Below are positions 15,358 through 23,417 of a DNA stretch of 39,155 nucleotides, one piece after another. The DNA is taken from the NCBI RefSeq assembly GCF_029968095.1, contig NZ_JASCIR010000040.1:1-39155 (forward strand), in the 5' to 3' direction. The position numbers and the translations under genes are program-made. A model generated the notes under the pieces. It saw only the letters and a list, made by a program, of their open reading frames with translations. It ran no database searches and was not told the DNA's origin. The stretch comes from Streptomyces solicavernae (GTDB taxonomy: Bacteria; Actinomycetota; Actinomycetes; Streptomycetales; Streptomycetaceae). The first letter of the stretch is position 1. Each line of letters begins with the position of its first letter.

Positions 15358-16290
15358 GTGCCACTCGTAACGAACTGGACCGGCAAAGAGGTTCGCGCGC
15401 TGCGTACCGCGGCGAGGATGAGCGCGGCCGCGCTCGCCGAGCGGATCGGCGTCAGCGAGCGGGCCGTCACCAAGTGGGAGACCGAGAACGTGCAGAGCGT
15501 CCGGATGGAGAACCAGGCCGCTCTGGACACGCTCCTCGCCCAGGCCAACGCCGACGTACAGGGCCGGTTCGTCGGCCTGCTCACCAGCGAACCGAACATC
15601 CCCCCACAGCAGATCGTCGAACAGCCGGTGTTCTCCGGGAAGTACGTCCGCCACCCTAAGGACGGCAAGCCCATGGCCTGCGTCGCCGCCGGCATCTACC
15701 TGTCAGGCGAGGACGGCGAGCCCGAGTTCGTCGACGAGTTCTACATCGACGCCCACCCCGTGACGAACGCCGATTACGCGCGGTTCGTCGTGGCCACCGG
15801 CCACCACCCCCCGAAGCACTGGCCGGAGGGCAGCCCGCTCCGTGAGCTCTACGACCACCCCGTGGTCGAGGTTTCCTGGCTGGACGCATCCGCGTACGCG
15901 GATTGGGCAGGAAAGCGGCTCCCGTCCGCGAGCGAGTGGGAGAAGGCCGCGCGCGGGACGGCTGGGAAGACCTTCCCCTGGGGGGAGCAGCCGACTCCGG
16001 CCAAGTGCAACGTCCGCGAGACGGGCATCGAGTCCACAACCCCCGTGTCCAAGTACCACTCCGGGGCTTCCCCGTACGGGGTGTACGACATGGTCGGCAA
16101 CGTGTGGGAATGGCTGCGAACTCCCGCAGACCGGAAGACCGGTACCTACCAGCTCAAGGGCAGCGCGTTCAGCTCGTTCTTGTTCCAGGGCGCGCCGTCG
16201 AGCTACAACGAAGCAGCCGACTTCATGCAGGACGACGACACCGGCTTCCGATGTACCGCAGCACCTGAGCAGCTGGACGAAGCCGCCTGA
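15358..16290 (+). CDS. XRE-type HTH fused to an FGE/sulfatase-modifying-like domain
   Basis: A 310-aa protein with two domains. Residues about 8-60 are an XRE helix-turn-helix (RTAARMSAAALAERIGVSER, then AVTKWE). Residues about 95-305 follow the formylglycine-generating enzyme fold: FYIDAHPVTNADYARFV, HPVVEVSWLDASAYADWAGKRLPSASEWEKAARGT, FPWGE, GVYDMVGNVWEW and a final GFRC. In true FGE the GGS-x(n)-C-x4-C cysteine pair lies before GFRC. Here that segment is KGSAFSSFLFQGAPSSYNEA and has no cysteine, so formylglycine formation is unlikely. It may be a sensor that binds a ligand through the FGE-like domain. GTG start, 45 bp after the aminotransferase. Confidence 0.72.
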   Translation: MPLVTNWTGKEVRALRTAARMSAAALAERIGVSERAVTKWETENVQSVRMENQAALDTLLAQANADVQGRFVGLLTSEPNIPPQQIVEQPVFSGKYVRHPKDGKPMACVAAGIYLSGEDGEPEFVDEFYIDAHPVTNADYARFVVATGHHPPKHWPEGSPLRELYDHPVVEVSWLDASAYADWAGKRLPSASEWEKAARGTAGKTFPWGEQPTPAKCNVRETGIESTTPVSKYHSGASPYGVYDMVGNVWEWLRTPADRKTGTYQLKGSAFSSFLFQGAPSSYNEAADFMQDDDTGFRCTAAPEQLDEAA

Positions 16291-16291
16291 T

Positions 16292-16333
16292 CATGGGGAG
16301 GGCTCGCAACGATCGTTGCGAGCCCTCCCCATG
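16292..16333. terminator. Perfect 42-bp palindrome, bidirectional terminator
   Basis: A perfect 21 + 21 bp palindrome with no spacer, centred between 16312 and 16313. The outer part reads CATGGGGAGGGCTCGCAAC and its complement. It starts 2 bp after the stop of the HTH/FGE-like gene and lies 8 bp before the stop of a convergent gene, so it probably ends both transcripts. Confidence 0.8.
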
Positions 16334-16340
16334 TGCCTGC

Positions 16341-16631
16341 TCACCGCATGCCGCCCGTCGCCCACGGGATCGGGTACGACACCGCGGGCTCGGGGCGGGG
16401 CCGCGGGACGTCCTTGAACTCCACCGGGTACTGCACGGTCGACCTCGGCCCCGGCCTCGAAGGTGACTTCTGCGCCGCACCGCTCGCCCCGGTCCCCGAA
16501 GCGCTGTACGCCATCACGATCGCGACGACCGATACGAAGATGGTCATTTCCCGGCGGGCGCCCGCCGGCCACCGCCAGTGGGCGCGCACCTGCGTGCCGT
16601 CCGCCTTCTCGTACCGGCCGATGAACGGCAT
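16341..16631 (-). CDS. Small single-pass membrane protein
   Basis: A 96-aa protein starting MPFIGRYEKADGTQVRAHWRW. Residues about 30-50 (MTIFVSVVAIVMAYSASG) are hydrophobic and probably span the membrane once. The C-terminal part is Pro-rich. GGGGGAG precedes the ATG at 16631. Similar small proteins occur on Streptomyces plasmids, but I cannot assign a role. Confidence 0.55.
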   Translation of the reverse strand: MPFIGRYEKADGTQVRAHWRWPAGARREMTIFVSVVAIVMAYSASGTGASGAAQKSPSRPGPRSTVQYPVEFKDVPRPRPEPAVSYPIPWATGGMR

Positions 16632-16707
16632 GCACTCCCCCAAGGTCGTCGATCCACAACGCAACGCCCAGTGAAGCAGGCCCTACTGACAACCAGTCAG
16701 ACCATGA

Positions 16708-18027
16708 TCAGCCACGCTTGCGGCGTTGAAACAGCGGACGAAGTACCTCCCGCCAGCTCCGAGGCCGCTGTTCAGGACCCGGTGCCGGCACTGCCGGTGG
16801 TACGGGAGGCGGCACGGACGGCTTCGGCGGCACCACCGGGCCGAGCGTGCCTTCGTCGTCGTGGGGTGCAGCAGTCGAGGCGTCCTCTTCGGCGGCCTCG
16901 GGCTGCGGTCGTGGAGTTGGAGCCGCCGGATCAGCAGGCGATGGCGGGGCGGCGGGAAGCGGCGTGGGAGCTGGCGGTTTGACAGTCTCCGCAGCAGGCG
17001 TTGAGGGTCGGGCCGCTTCCGCCTTCAGCTGCTCCTGCTTCGCCCGAGCCTGCTCGCGCGCTGCCCGCTTCGAGCTGTTCCACCGTGCCGCCTGTACTCG
17101 CTCCAGGCGCTCCATGACGTCGTGAGCCTCGGAGGGGTGGAAGCCGAGCTTCCCGACGCGCAACGTCGACAAGCCGATCTCGACCAGCCCCCACCACTGC
17201 GCCCCAGGTGCAGGGACGGGGTGGCTGATCCGCCAGTCCGTACGGCGCCACTCGATCCCCGCCCAGTCGAACTCCTCGCCTCGCCGCGGCTCGTGCTGGA
17301 ACTCGTGCCCGCCATACGGCACGAGCACGTTGTCCCCGTCGACCCAGTACACCGCTCCCCCAGCATCGACGATCTGCAGCTGCTGCTCGGTCGGCCGGAC
17401 CCGACGGTGCCGCACGGACTCCGTCTCCCCCGCCGGCCGCACGGACTTGTCACGCAGGCCCCCCTGGCGGAAATGCGTCAGGTTCTCGGCGAAGAACCAC
17501 ACGTGCCGAGCCCCCGTGCCGTACGTGTGCCGAACGGCCGCTACCCGGCGGCGCACCGACTCCTCCGTCAGCTCCCCGCGCTGCCGCTCGATCACGAGCA
17601 TTTGGTCCCCGTCCTTCGCGACGACTACGGGCGGCACCGGGGCGCCGTCATCGGGTGGTTGAGGGCACTCGATCCGGGTGGGGGTGCCGGGCCAGGCCCT
17701 TACCAGGTGATCGCGGAGGTCGATGATGACCTCGACCTCCTGGTCGACGCGCTCGCGTACCTCGGCGCGCGCCCCGCATAGGTCTTCAGCATCAACCACC
17801 TGGAGGTCGTCGGCCTTGCGGCTGCCGTGAGCGAAGCGGGGCCGGTACGTAGAAGTCGGGCCGCGGCGACGGGACAACGACATCGGTTTATGGCAACTCA
17901 GGCACTGGTAGCGGCCGTTGTCGAGCGTGCCCTCGGGTAGCGCGTCGGCGCTGCTGGGATCGTCGGTGAGCACGATGACCTGGCGCGTTCGCGCATCTCT
18001 CGCTCGCAGAGTCATAACCACGATCAT
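16708..18027 (-). CDS. CoiA-like nuclease-domain protein with Pro-rich tail
   Basis: A 439-aa protein. Near residue 40 it has CLSCHKPMSL, and about 25 residues later PRFAHGS, the C-x2-C...F-x-H zinc-binding start of CoiA-like proteins. Near residue 145 it has QMLVIERQRGELTEESVRRRVAAVRHTYG, which fits the E-x-Q core and following helix of the CoiA/PD-(D/E)XK-like nuclease domain, followed by HVWFFAENL. The last 130 residues are K/A-rich and then Pro-rich, and likely disordered. CoiA-like proteins are linked to competence and DNA processing. The start at 18027 lacks a clear ribosome-binding site, and an in-frame ATG lies at 18015. A DNA-processing role on this plasmid is inferred. Confidence 0.5.
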   Translation of the reverse strand: MIVVMTLRARDARTRQVIVLTDDPSSADALPEGTLDNGRYQCLSCHKPMSLSRRRGPTSTYRPRFAHGSRKADDLQVVDAEDLCGARAEVRERVDQEVEVIIDLRDHLVRAWPGTPTRIECPQPPDDGAPVPPVVVAKDGDQMLVIERQRGELTEESVRRRVAAVRHTYGTGARHVWFFAENLTHFRQGGLRDKSVRPAGETESVRHRRVRPTEQQLQIVDAGGAVYWVDGDNVLVPYGGHEFQHEPRRGEEFDWAGIEWRRTDWRISHPVPAPGAQWWGLVEIGLSTLRVGKLGFHPSEAHDVMERLERVQAARWNSSKRAAREQARAKQEQLKAEAARPSTPAAETVKPPAPTPLPAAPPSPADPAAPTPRPQPEAAEEDASTAAPHDDEGTLGPVVPPKPSVPPPVPPAVPAPGPEQRPRSWREVLRPLFQRRKRG

Positions 18028-18116
18028 GCTGCTTCAGCGCCCTGCCGTCAGGGATACGTCCGCTTCCTTAAGCGCATCTGGACCTGGGTACCGCACCTGC
18101 GGCTCGACTCAGCCCT

Positions 18117-18138
18117 CGTGTTTCCTGCGGGAAACACG
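18117..18138. promoter_or_regulatory. parS-like site 1
   Basis: CGTGTTTCCTGCGGGAAACACG is a 22-bp near-perfect palindrome lying between parA and the CoiA-like gene. It shares TGTTTCC-NN-CGGGAAACA with two sites inside parB and resembles the chromosomal parS TGTTTCACGTGAAACA in outline, with a distinct centre. Confidence 0.65.
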
Positions 18139-18152
18139 TCGTACGTACGAGC

Positions 18153-19067
18153 TCAGGAGATCTGAGTGAAGCCGAGGGCTGTGGCGACCTTGTTGTATTC
18201 CTGGGCGGGCATGCTGTTCGGCGCCAGGATCGGGACGGGGCACTCGTCCCGATAGATCGACGGGATCACTCCTGACCAGTGGATGAGGGGCAAGAGGACG
18301 TCGCCGTAGGTCTCCTGAAGCTCTCCAAGGGTCTTCCAGTGCTCCGCTCTGCCGAAGCTGCTGTTGGGCGCACAGCAAACAAGGACACGCTTCATCTCGG
18401 GCTGGATGCCCTTGACCGCGTACTTCCGCAGGTCCCTGATCTCCTGGAGCTTCTTCTCAAGCCGGACGAGCGCGTCGCCCTCCTTGAGGGTGCACAGGAT
18501 CGGCGGGATGACCTCCCCGTCGACGTTCTTATCGAGGGCGACGAACGCGGTGACGGTGGCGCGGCCGTAGGTAGCGGGGCAGTCAATGAGGACGGCGTCC
18601 CACTGCCCGTCCATATCGGCCAGGCCTTCGCGGAGCCAGTAGGAGTCGGCGCACTTGGGGTCGTTGAGGAGCCGCTCGGCTTCGTCAACGTCGGGATCGT
18701 TGCTGTTCGCCGGCACGATGTACACGTTCTCGATTGGGTCGTACGCGTCGTCCGGGTCCTCGGGGTCGATCTCGTCGGCCTGGTAGCGAGCCTGAACAAC
18801 GGCCTCTTGGAGAGAGGCCTCCTGCTTCATCACCTGGATGATGCCGGGCTGGCCGTCACGGAACCTTCGGTAGCCCAGGATCTGGCTGGAGTTGCACTGA
18901 GGGTCAAGGTCAATGACGAGCACCTTGTATCCGCGCGCTCCGAGAATCGCAGCAAGGCTCGTACAGGAACTGGTCTTGGCGGTACCGCCGGCCTTCAACG
19001 CGAAGACCAGGACGCGGGTCTTGTCGAGGGTCCGGATACGGGCCTCATGCGCGATGCTGGCTGTCAT
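18153..19067 (-). CDS. parA: ParA-type partition ATPase
   Basis: A 304-aa ATPase of the ParA/MinD superfamily. The P-loop region is VFALKAGGTAKTSSCTSLA, followed by KVLVIDLDPQCNSSQILGY (the switch-type DLDPQ) and later WDAVLIDCPATYG. The P-loop departs from KGGxGKT: the signature lysine is shifted by one residue and a Gly is replaced by Ala (KAGGTAKT). ParA proteins drive segregation by ATP-dependent binding to DNA and ParB. GGAGG lies 5 nt before the ATG at 19067. It is 32 bp downstream of parB in the same operon, in the unusual order parB-parA. parS-like sites flank and interrupt the operon. Confidence 0.82.
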   Translation of the reverse strand: MTASIAHEARIRTLDKTRVLVFALKAGGTAKTSSCTSLAAILGARGYKVLVIDLDPQCNSSQILGYRRFRDGQPGIIQVMKQEASLQEAVVQARYQADEIDPEDPDDAYDPIENVYIVPANSNDPDVDEAERLLNDPKCADSYWLREGLADMDGQWDAVLIDCPATYGRATVTAFVALDKNVDGEVIPPILCTLKEGDALVRLEKKLQEIRDLRKYAVKGIQPEMKRVLVCCAPNSSFGRAEHWKTLGELQETYGDVLLPLIHWSGVIPSIYRDECPVPILAPNSMPAQEYNKVATALGFTQIS

Positions 19068-19099
19068 TGGTGCCTCCGGGGAGCGGGAAGAAGAGGTGG

Positions 19100-20620
19100 T
19101 CACTGCGCCTCGGAGACCAGCCCGAGGAGCTCCTGCTCGTACTCGGTGGGCTCGTACGCCACAGCCTTGTTGGTGATGAGGAAGTTCACGTGGGCCTGGG
19201 CGCGCTCATCCCAGGTGTGGGTGTGGGCAGAGGCGTGCGCCTCGTTGGCAGCCAGCGCGATGGCGAATGCAGCCCGACGCTTGAGGTTCACGTCGTCGCT
19301 TTCAGAGAGCTTGGTGAAGTAGGTGGAGGGCCACCGCTCGTTCTTCGGCCCCTTACCCAACTCACTGAGCCAGGAGTGAGCGAGAGCGGCAGCGCTCTTC
19401 CACTCGCCGGGGCTGAGGACGGCGTTGACCAGGAGCGTGGTCAGTTCGGGTGCGCTGGAGTACTTCTCCTGTGCGAGGAGCAACTGACAGGCGAGGCTGC
19501 GACGCTCGGCAGACTCCACCGCAGCCGTGCGTCTGTCCCGCTCCTCCTGGTCCTGGCTTTCATCCCCTCCGGCCTGCAGGTCTGCAGGCTTCGAGCTCTC
19601 TCGACCGCGCTCGTTTTCGCCACCCGTCGCGCTCTGATGGGGAATTGGCACCTCGGCAGCGACGTTCTCAGCGGCAGCCCCAGCAAGCTCGCCCGAGGTG
19701 CCCGTCTCGCCTGCTTCGTGTTTCCCATGGGAAACACCGGCTGCCTTGGGGCCGTCCTGCCCGGCATCGGAGGCACTGGCAGCGTCGATCTTCGTGTTTC
19801 CCACGGGAAACACGGTCGACTGGATCTGCAGGCGGCTCTTCGCAGCCTCTGCCGTGAGGCCCTCGTCGCGCATCCAGCCGAAGGCGCGCAGCTGCAGTTC
19901 GTGCGCGGTCTCAGAGTCTTTCTTCTTGTCCGTGTCCCTGACCGTCGACAGCACGTATCCCTCACTGTGTGACAGCCGACGCTCGTGGATCTCTGTCTGG
20001 ACTTCTTGAGGAAGGACGAGGAGGTTCAGGAACTTGCTGACCGTTCCGCGGTTGCTGTAGCCCGAGCGTTCCGCGATCTGCTCGCCGGTTAGCCCGCGCT
20101 GTCGCAGTAGGTCGAGTTGCAGGGCTTGTTCGATGGGGGAGAGATCGTCACGGTCCTGGTTCTCGGAGATCAGGTTCTGTTCGACCGTACGGTCCTTGGC
20201 CCAGTCGTTGCGCAGGATCAGAAGCATCGGCTTGCCAGCAGCCTGCGCTGCAGCGTGCCTCCGATGTCCGGGACCAAGGATGTATGTGCGGTCCGGGTAC
20301 TCGACCTGTTCTTTCCACTCCGGATAGCGCTCGATGAAGAGCGTGGTTTTCATGGCGGCGCCCGGGGTGTGGACGCCCTGACGTTCCACGCTGGCGATCA
20401 TCTCGTCCATGTTCCGAAGCGCGAGACGACGGTTCATGGGGTTGGGGCCCACGTCGGCCGGGTCATGCTCGAACAGCTCGCCTTCCTCCGGCTCCAGCGC
20501 ATGAATCCCGGAGGGCTGGCCAGACGGCACCGTGTTGCTGGCAGCAGCTTCGGCACGCGCCTCGGCGAGCTGACCGCCCCCCTTTTTCCGCTTGGGCTTG
20601 CGGCGCTCTGGGGTCGACAT
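19100..20620 (-). CDS. parB: ParB-type centromere-binding protein with embedded parS-like sites
   Basis: A 506-aa protein. Residues about 105-190 are the ParB core: TYILGPGHRRHAAAQAAGKP (GxxRRxA box), then EQNLISENQDRDDLSPIEQALQL. The HTH follows: GLTGEQIAERSGYSNRGTVSKFLNLL. Residues about 260-350 are a low-complexity linker rich in A, G, S and E, and the C-terminal 150 residues are helical. ParB proteins are clamps that spread from parS. The linker region contains two parS-like palindromes (19719-19736 and 19795-19812), so the gene carries binding sites for its own product. GGAGG before the ATG at 20620 supports the start. The length exceeds a typical ParB (about 300 aa). Confidence 0.8.
   Translation of the reverse strand: MSTPERRKPKRKKGGGQLAEARAEAAASNTVPSGQPSGIHALEPEEGELFEHDPADVGPNPMNRRLALRNMDEMIASVERQGVHTPGAAMKTTLFIERYPEWKEQVEYPDRTYILGPGHRRHAAAQAAGKPMLLILRNDWAKDRTVEQNLISENQDRDDLSPIEQALQLDLLRQRGLTGEQIAERSGYSNRGTVSKFLNLLVLPQEVQTEIHERRLSHSEGYVLSTVRDTDKKKDSETAHELQLRAFGWMRDEGLTAEAAKSRLQIQSTVFPVGNTKIDAASASDAGQDGPKAAGVSHGKHEAGETGTSGELAGAAAENVAAEVPIPHQSATGGENERGRESSKPADLQAGGDESQDQEERDRRTAAVESAERRSLACQLLLAQEKYSSAPELTTLLVNAVLSPGEWKSAAALAHSWLSELGKGPKNERWPSTYFTKLSESDDVNLKRRAAFAIALAANEAHASAHTHTWDERAQAHVNFLITNKAVAYEPTEYEQELLGLVSEAQ
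19719..19736. promoter_or_regulatory. parS-like site 2, inside parB
   Basis: TGTTTCCCATGGGAAACA is a perfect 18-bp palindrome inside the linker-coding part of parB. Confidence 0.65.
19795..19812. promoter_or_regulatory. parS-like site 3, inside parB
   Basis: TGTTTCCCACGGGAAACA is an 18-bp palindrome except at its centre. It lies 76 bp from site 2. The two sites are read in different codon phases, so conservation is at the DNA level. Confidence 0.65.
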
Positions 20621-20761
20621 GGAGGTCCTCCAGGATGGTGCTGTACCGACGCATCGAACCCTAGCGGTCCTTAGAGCCAGCCCATGGTGCACCGGCTGGA
20701 TACGGGGCGCTCCTGGGAGCCCTGGGCTCCAGTGAGGGATGGACCTGAATTTGGCGCCTGA

Positions 20762-21409
20762 CTATTCGGTCCACAGCAGGTACAGGTCGACCGGCACCGG
20801 TTCGGGCTGGACGCCGGTGATGACCCACCGGAAGTAGGCCTCGACTCCGCAGAGGTTGACGCGGATGTCGTGGTCGGCGGTCTCGTAGGGCTCGCTGATG
20901 GCGCGCAGGTTCCAGGCGAAGCCGAGCTGCGTGGACTGGATGACTCTGCGGCCGTGCAGGTTGGTGACCGTACGGGCGGGCACCGGGATCCGGGCTCCGG
21001 GCTGGTCCGGAGCCGGGGCCAGGCGGCGCAGCAATGCTCCGGCGTCTGCGGAGGACGGCTCGGGCGGCACAGGCTGATCGGCGGTCGGCGCTTCGTACGG
21101 GAGTCGGTGCTCGACGTACAGCCGCTCCAGCGGGACCCGTCGCGGATAGACGGGGCGGTCGGGGATGATCCTGCTGCGCCAGTAGTCGATCTCGGGCAGC
21201 ACGTCGACCACGGCACCGTCGGAGCCATGCCGGACGGTGCCGATGATCCGGAGGTCGGTGATGATGCCGACGTCGGGGTCCGCGACAATCCCGCGGTGCC
21301 CGTGGAGGTCGGGCGGCATGTGGGCCGCGGGCACGGGCACAGCGGACGGCGGCACCTGCCGGTACCACGCGTCCTCGATGTCCAGCCGTCGCGGCGTCTG
21401 CTCCTCCAC
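20762..21409 (-). CDS. Unknown protein, 215 aa
   Basis: A soluble, Pro- and Val-rich protein starting MEEQTPRRLDIEDAWYRQVP. It has many short beta-like stretches (VGIITDLRIIGTV, YFRWVITG, VDLYLLWTE). I do not recognise the family. The GTG start at 21409 has no ribosome-binding site. A TATAAT-like GATACT lies 8 nt upstream, so the mRNA may be leaderless. A terminator at 21466-21502 separates it from the membrane-protein operon. Confidence 0.5.
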   Translation of the reverse strand: MEEQTPRRLDIEDAWYRQVPPSAVPVPAAHMPPDLHGHRGIVADPDVGIITDLRIIGTVRHGSDGAVVDVLPEIDYWRSRIIPDRPVYPRRVPLERLYVEHRLPYEAPTADQPVPPEPSSADAGALLRRLAPAPDQPGARIPVPARTVTNLHGRRVIQSTQLGFAWNLRAISEPYETADHDIRVNLCGVEAYFRWVITGVQPEPVPVDLYLLWTE

Positions 21410-21465
21410 GCGAGCAGTATCCCCCGCGTACGGGGTGAGCAGACGAGGAGGCAGGGCCGAACATG

Positions 21466-21502
21466 CGGGAGGGCGGGCAGCACAAGGCCACCCGCCCTCC
21501 CG
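21466..21502 (-). terminator. Terminator after the membrane-protein operon
   Basis: CGGGAGGGCGGG and CCCGCCCTCCCG form a perfect 12-bp stem with a 13-nt loop, 10 bp beyond the stop at 21512. Confidence 0.8.
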
Positions 21503-21511
21503 TGAACTTCC

Positions 21512-21820
21512 TCAGCAGGCCGGGTGGTTGAGCCTGCGGACCTCCAGCGCACCCCGGATCGCCCAGTACGGCGAGGTCGCGGCGAGGAACGCCACGATCA
21601 GAGCGCCGAGCAGGACCAGACCCATCCCGAGCAGACCGCCAGCGAGCGCAAGCACGTCCCAGAGACCGGAGCCCGCCGCGGCGTCCTCCGCGAGCGGAAC
21701 CAGGCCGAGGCCTACGACCCCGCCCAGGACGCCGACGGCCAGGAGGCCGAACGCCTTGGCGTAGGTCTCGTAGCCCCGCCTCCACAACGGCATGGTCAGC
21801 TGGACCATGAGCATGCGCAC
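21512..21820 (-). CDS. Small membrane protein with two predicted helices
   Basis: A 102-aa protein with two hydrophobic segments (about residues 20-40, AFGLLAVGVLGGVVGLGLVP, and 54-78, LALAGGLLGMGLVLLGALIV). GAGGAG precedes the GTG at 21820; an in-frame ATG at 21814 is an alternative. It is the last gene of the operon with the exonuclease. Function unknown. Confidence 0.55.
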   Translation of the reverse strand: MRMLMVQLTMPLWRRGYETYAKAFGLLAVGVLGGVVGLGLVPLAEDAAAGSGLWDVLALAGGLLGMGLVLLGALIVAFLAATSPYWAIRGALEVRRLNHPAC

Positions 21821-21833
21821 GATTCGTTTCTCC

Positions 21834-22121
21834 TCAGGAGTGGTTCGGTCGGTCGGAGCTCTTCGGCTGTGTCCTGCTGAGAAGAGCGGCGGCGCCGCTT
21901 CCGCCCAGCTTGTAGACCCACCAGATGCCGCCGAAGGACGGTCCCACGACCGCGCCGATGATGGCGCCGCTGGCCAAGGCCTGGACGCCATAGGCCACGC
22001 CGAAGAAGAGGCCGATGAGCAGTGCTCCGGCGATCAGCCCGATTACCAAGAAGCCAACGAGGCGGTGCAGTTGCTGCCAGTCCTCGGGTTTCCAGCTCTC
22101 CGCGTTCAGACGCCAACGCAT
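21834..22121 (-). CDS. Small membrane protein, exonuclease operon
   Basis: A 95-aa protein with two hydrophobic segments (about 22-45, VGFLVIGLIAGALLIGLFFG, and 50-72). The N-terminus is polar (MRWRLNAESWKPEDWQQ). GGAGGG precedes the ATG, which overlaps the exonuclease stop (TGATG). The pair of small membrane proteins next to an RNase-like enzyme suggests a membrane-associated complex, but no family is recognised. Confidence 0.55.
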   Translation of the reverse strand: MRWRLNAESWKPEDWQQLHRLVGFLVIGLIAGALLIGLFFGVAYGVQALASGAIIGAVVGPSFGGIWWVYKLGGSGAAALLSRTQPKSSDRPNHS

Positions 22122-23350
22122 CAGTTGCCCTCCCCCTTTTCCGTGACCTCATCGTCTCGCACCGAGCCGGAGAACGGGGCCTGGTCGGGATGGTTGGCGC
22201 CCATGAGGCGGCGCAGCACGGCGGAGGCCGGGATGCTGTTGACGCGGACGTCCGGCGCGGCCTCACGGGCGCGGGACAGCGCGACGCTGCGGTCCCAGCT
22301 GCGCTCCTCCATCCACGAACGGTCCTGCAAGTCGTCGAGGGAGGCCTCGGCGAAGGTGCCGTCGGGCCCGAGGAGCTCGTTGAAGTGGCTGACTGTCCAG
22401 CGGTCGTGCTCCCACTCGGCGACCGTGAGGGTGTAGTGGCCGGCACAAGGGGCGTGCTCGGGCAGGGCGCACACCTCGTAGCAGGTGGGCCGTACGACGG
22501 CCTGTACCTCGGGGCCCGACTCCGTCTGACCGTCGTCACGCTCCCAGGTGCACTCGGGGATGTGGGAGCAGTCGCGGCGCTGTTGCTCGGCCAGTGCACG
22601 GGCGGCCTGCTCCTCGTGCGCTTTGAGGAGCGTTGCGACTTCCTCGAGGTTTCCCTGCCGTGCTGCCTTGGTGACCGAGGAGAGCAGCCGGTCCATCAGG
22701 ACGAGTTCGCCCTCGAAGAACTCACCGCGCATCTGCGCGCCGTCGAAGCGGAACAGCGTGCCGCGGGCGTTGGCCGTGCGGTAGCGCGCGAGTTCGGCGG
22801 CCTCCTCGATGGGCAGCGTGGGCGGGAGAGTGGAGAGGTCAGCGTGCCGGTGCAGCGTGCGGGCGTAGTGGGCGTCGGCCAGAGCGTGGTGAACGTCGCC
22901 GTCGTGCTCGGGCAGGTTCTCCTTGAGACCGGCCGCGCCGACCACGTGCCAGAGCTCGTGGATCGTCGTCGGGATCTGCCGGGGCATCTCCTCCCAGTCA
23001 TGCCCCCAGAGCCCCAGCAGCCGGAAGTGATCTTGAGTGCCGAACCACGCGTACAGCTCCGCTCGCTCGGTGCCGTCCTTGGCGAAGAACTGGGCGAGCT
23101 CGGCACGGATCTGGTCGAGCGGCTTCACGTCGGGGTGGGCGCGGTCAAAGGCGAGTGTCCAGGTGCGCGGCAGCGAGGGCCACACGTTCTCGCGCAGCCA
23201 CGTGTGAGCCTGCACGGCGGCGTAGTCGTGGTCGGCGTTGACGGCGTAGTACTCGTTCCCGGAGTCATCGACCAGGCCGATGGACACAAGGCCGCGGTTG
23301 CTGGTGTTGGACGGGATGTACTCGGTGTCGAGGTAGATCTGGCGGCTCAT
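22121..23350 (-). CDS. Rv2179c-like 3'-5' exoribonuclease with C-terminal extension
   Basis: A 409-aa protein. The N-terminal 180 residues match the Rv2179c-type DEDD exonuclease family: YLDTEYIPS gives D8 and E10, RGLVSIGLVDDSGNEYYAV follows, then LYAWFGTQDHFRLLGLWG with another acidic residue, and DVHHALADAHYA near 165 completes the set. Members in mycobacteria act on RNA 3' ends. Residues about 190-409 are an extension not found in the short family members, with several cysteines (CSHIPECTW, CYEVCALPEHAPCAGHY), possibly metal-binding. AAGGAGCG precedes the ATG at 23350. It is coupled to two small membrane proteins downstream. Confidence 0.72.
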   Translation of the reverse strand: MSRQIYLDTEYIPSNTSNRGLVSIGLVDDSGNEYYAVNADHDYAAVQAHTWLRENVWPSLPRTWTLAFDRAHPDVKPLDQIRAELAQFFAKDGTERAELYAWFGTQDHFRLLGLWGHDWEEMPRQIPTTIHELWHVVGAAGLKENLPEHDGDVHHALADAHYARTLHRHADLSTLPPTLPIEEAAELARYRTANARGTLFRFDGAQMRGEFFEGELVLMDRLLSSVTKAARQGNLEEVATLLKAHEEQAARALAEQQRRDCSHIPECTWERDDGQTESGPEVQAVVRPTCYEVCALPEHAPCAGHYTLTVAEWEHDRWTVSHFNELLGPDGTFAEASLDDLQDRSWMEERSWDRSVALSRAREAAPDVRVNSIPASAVLRRLMGANHPDQAPFSGSVRDDEVTEKGEGN

Positions 23351-23417
23351 CGGGCGCTCCTTGGGTCTCGGTTCGAGGGTGCCGGGCGGGTCTGACATCG
23401 CGGCCTTGCAGGGCTCA

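Noticed and set aside
16292..16333. 42-bp palindrome as a recombination or attachment site
   Set aside because: Its position between two convergent stop codons and its G+C-rich arms fit a shared terminator better; no second copy exists in the window.
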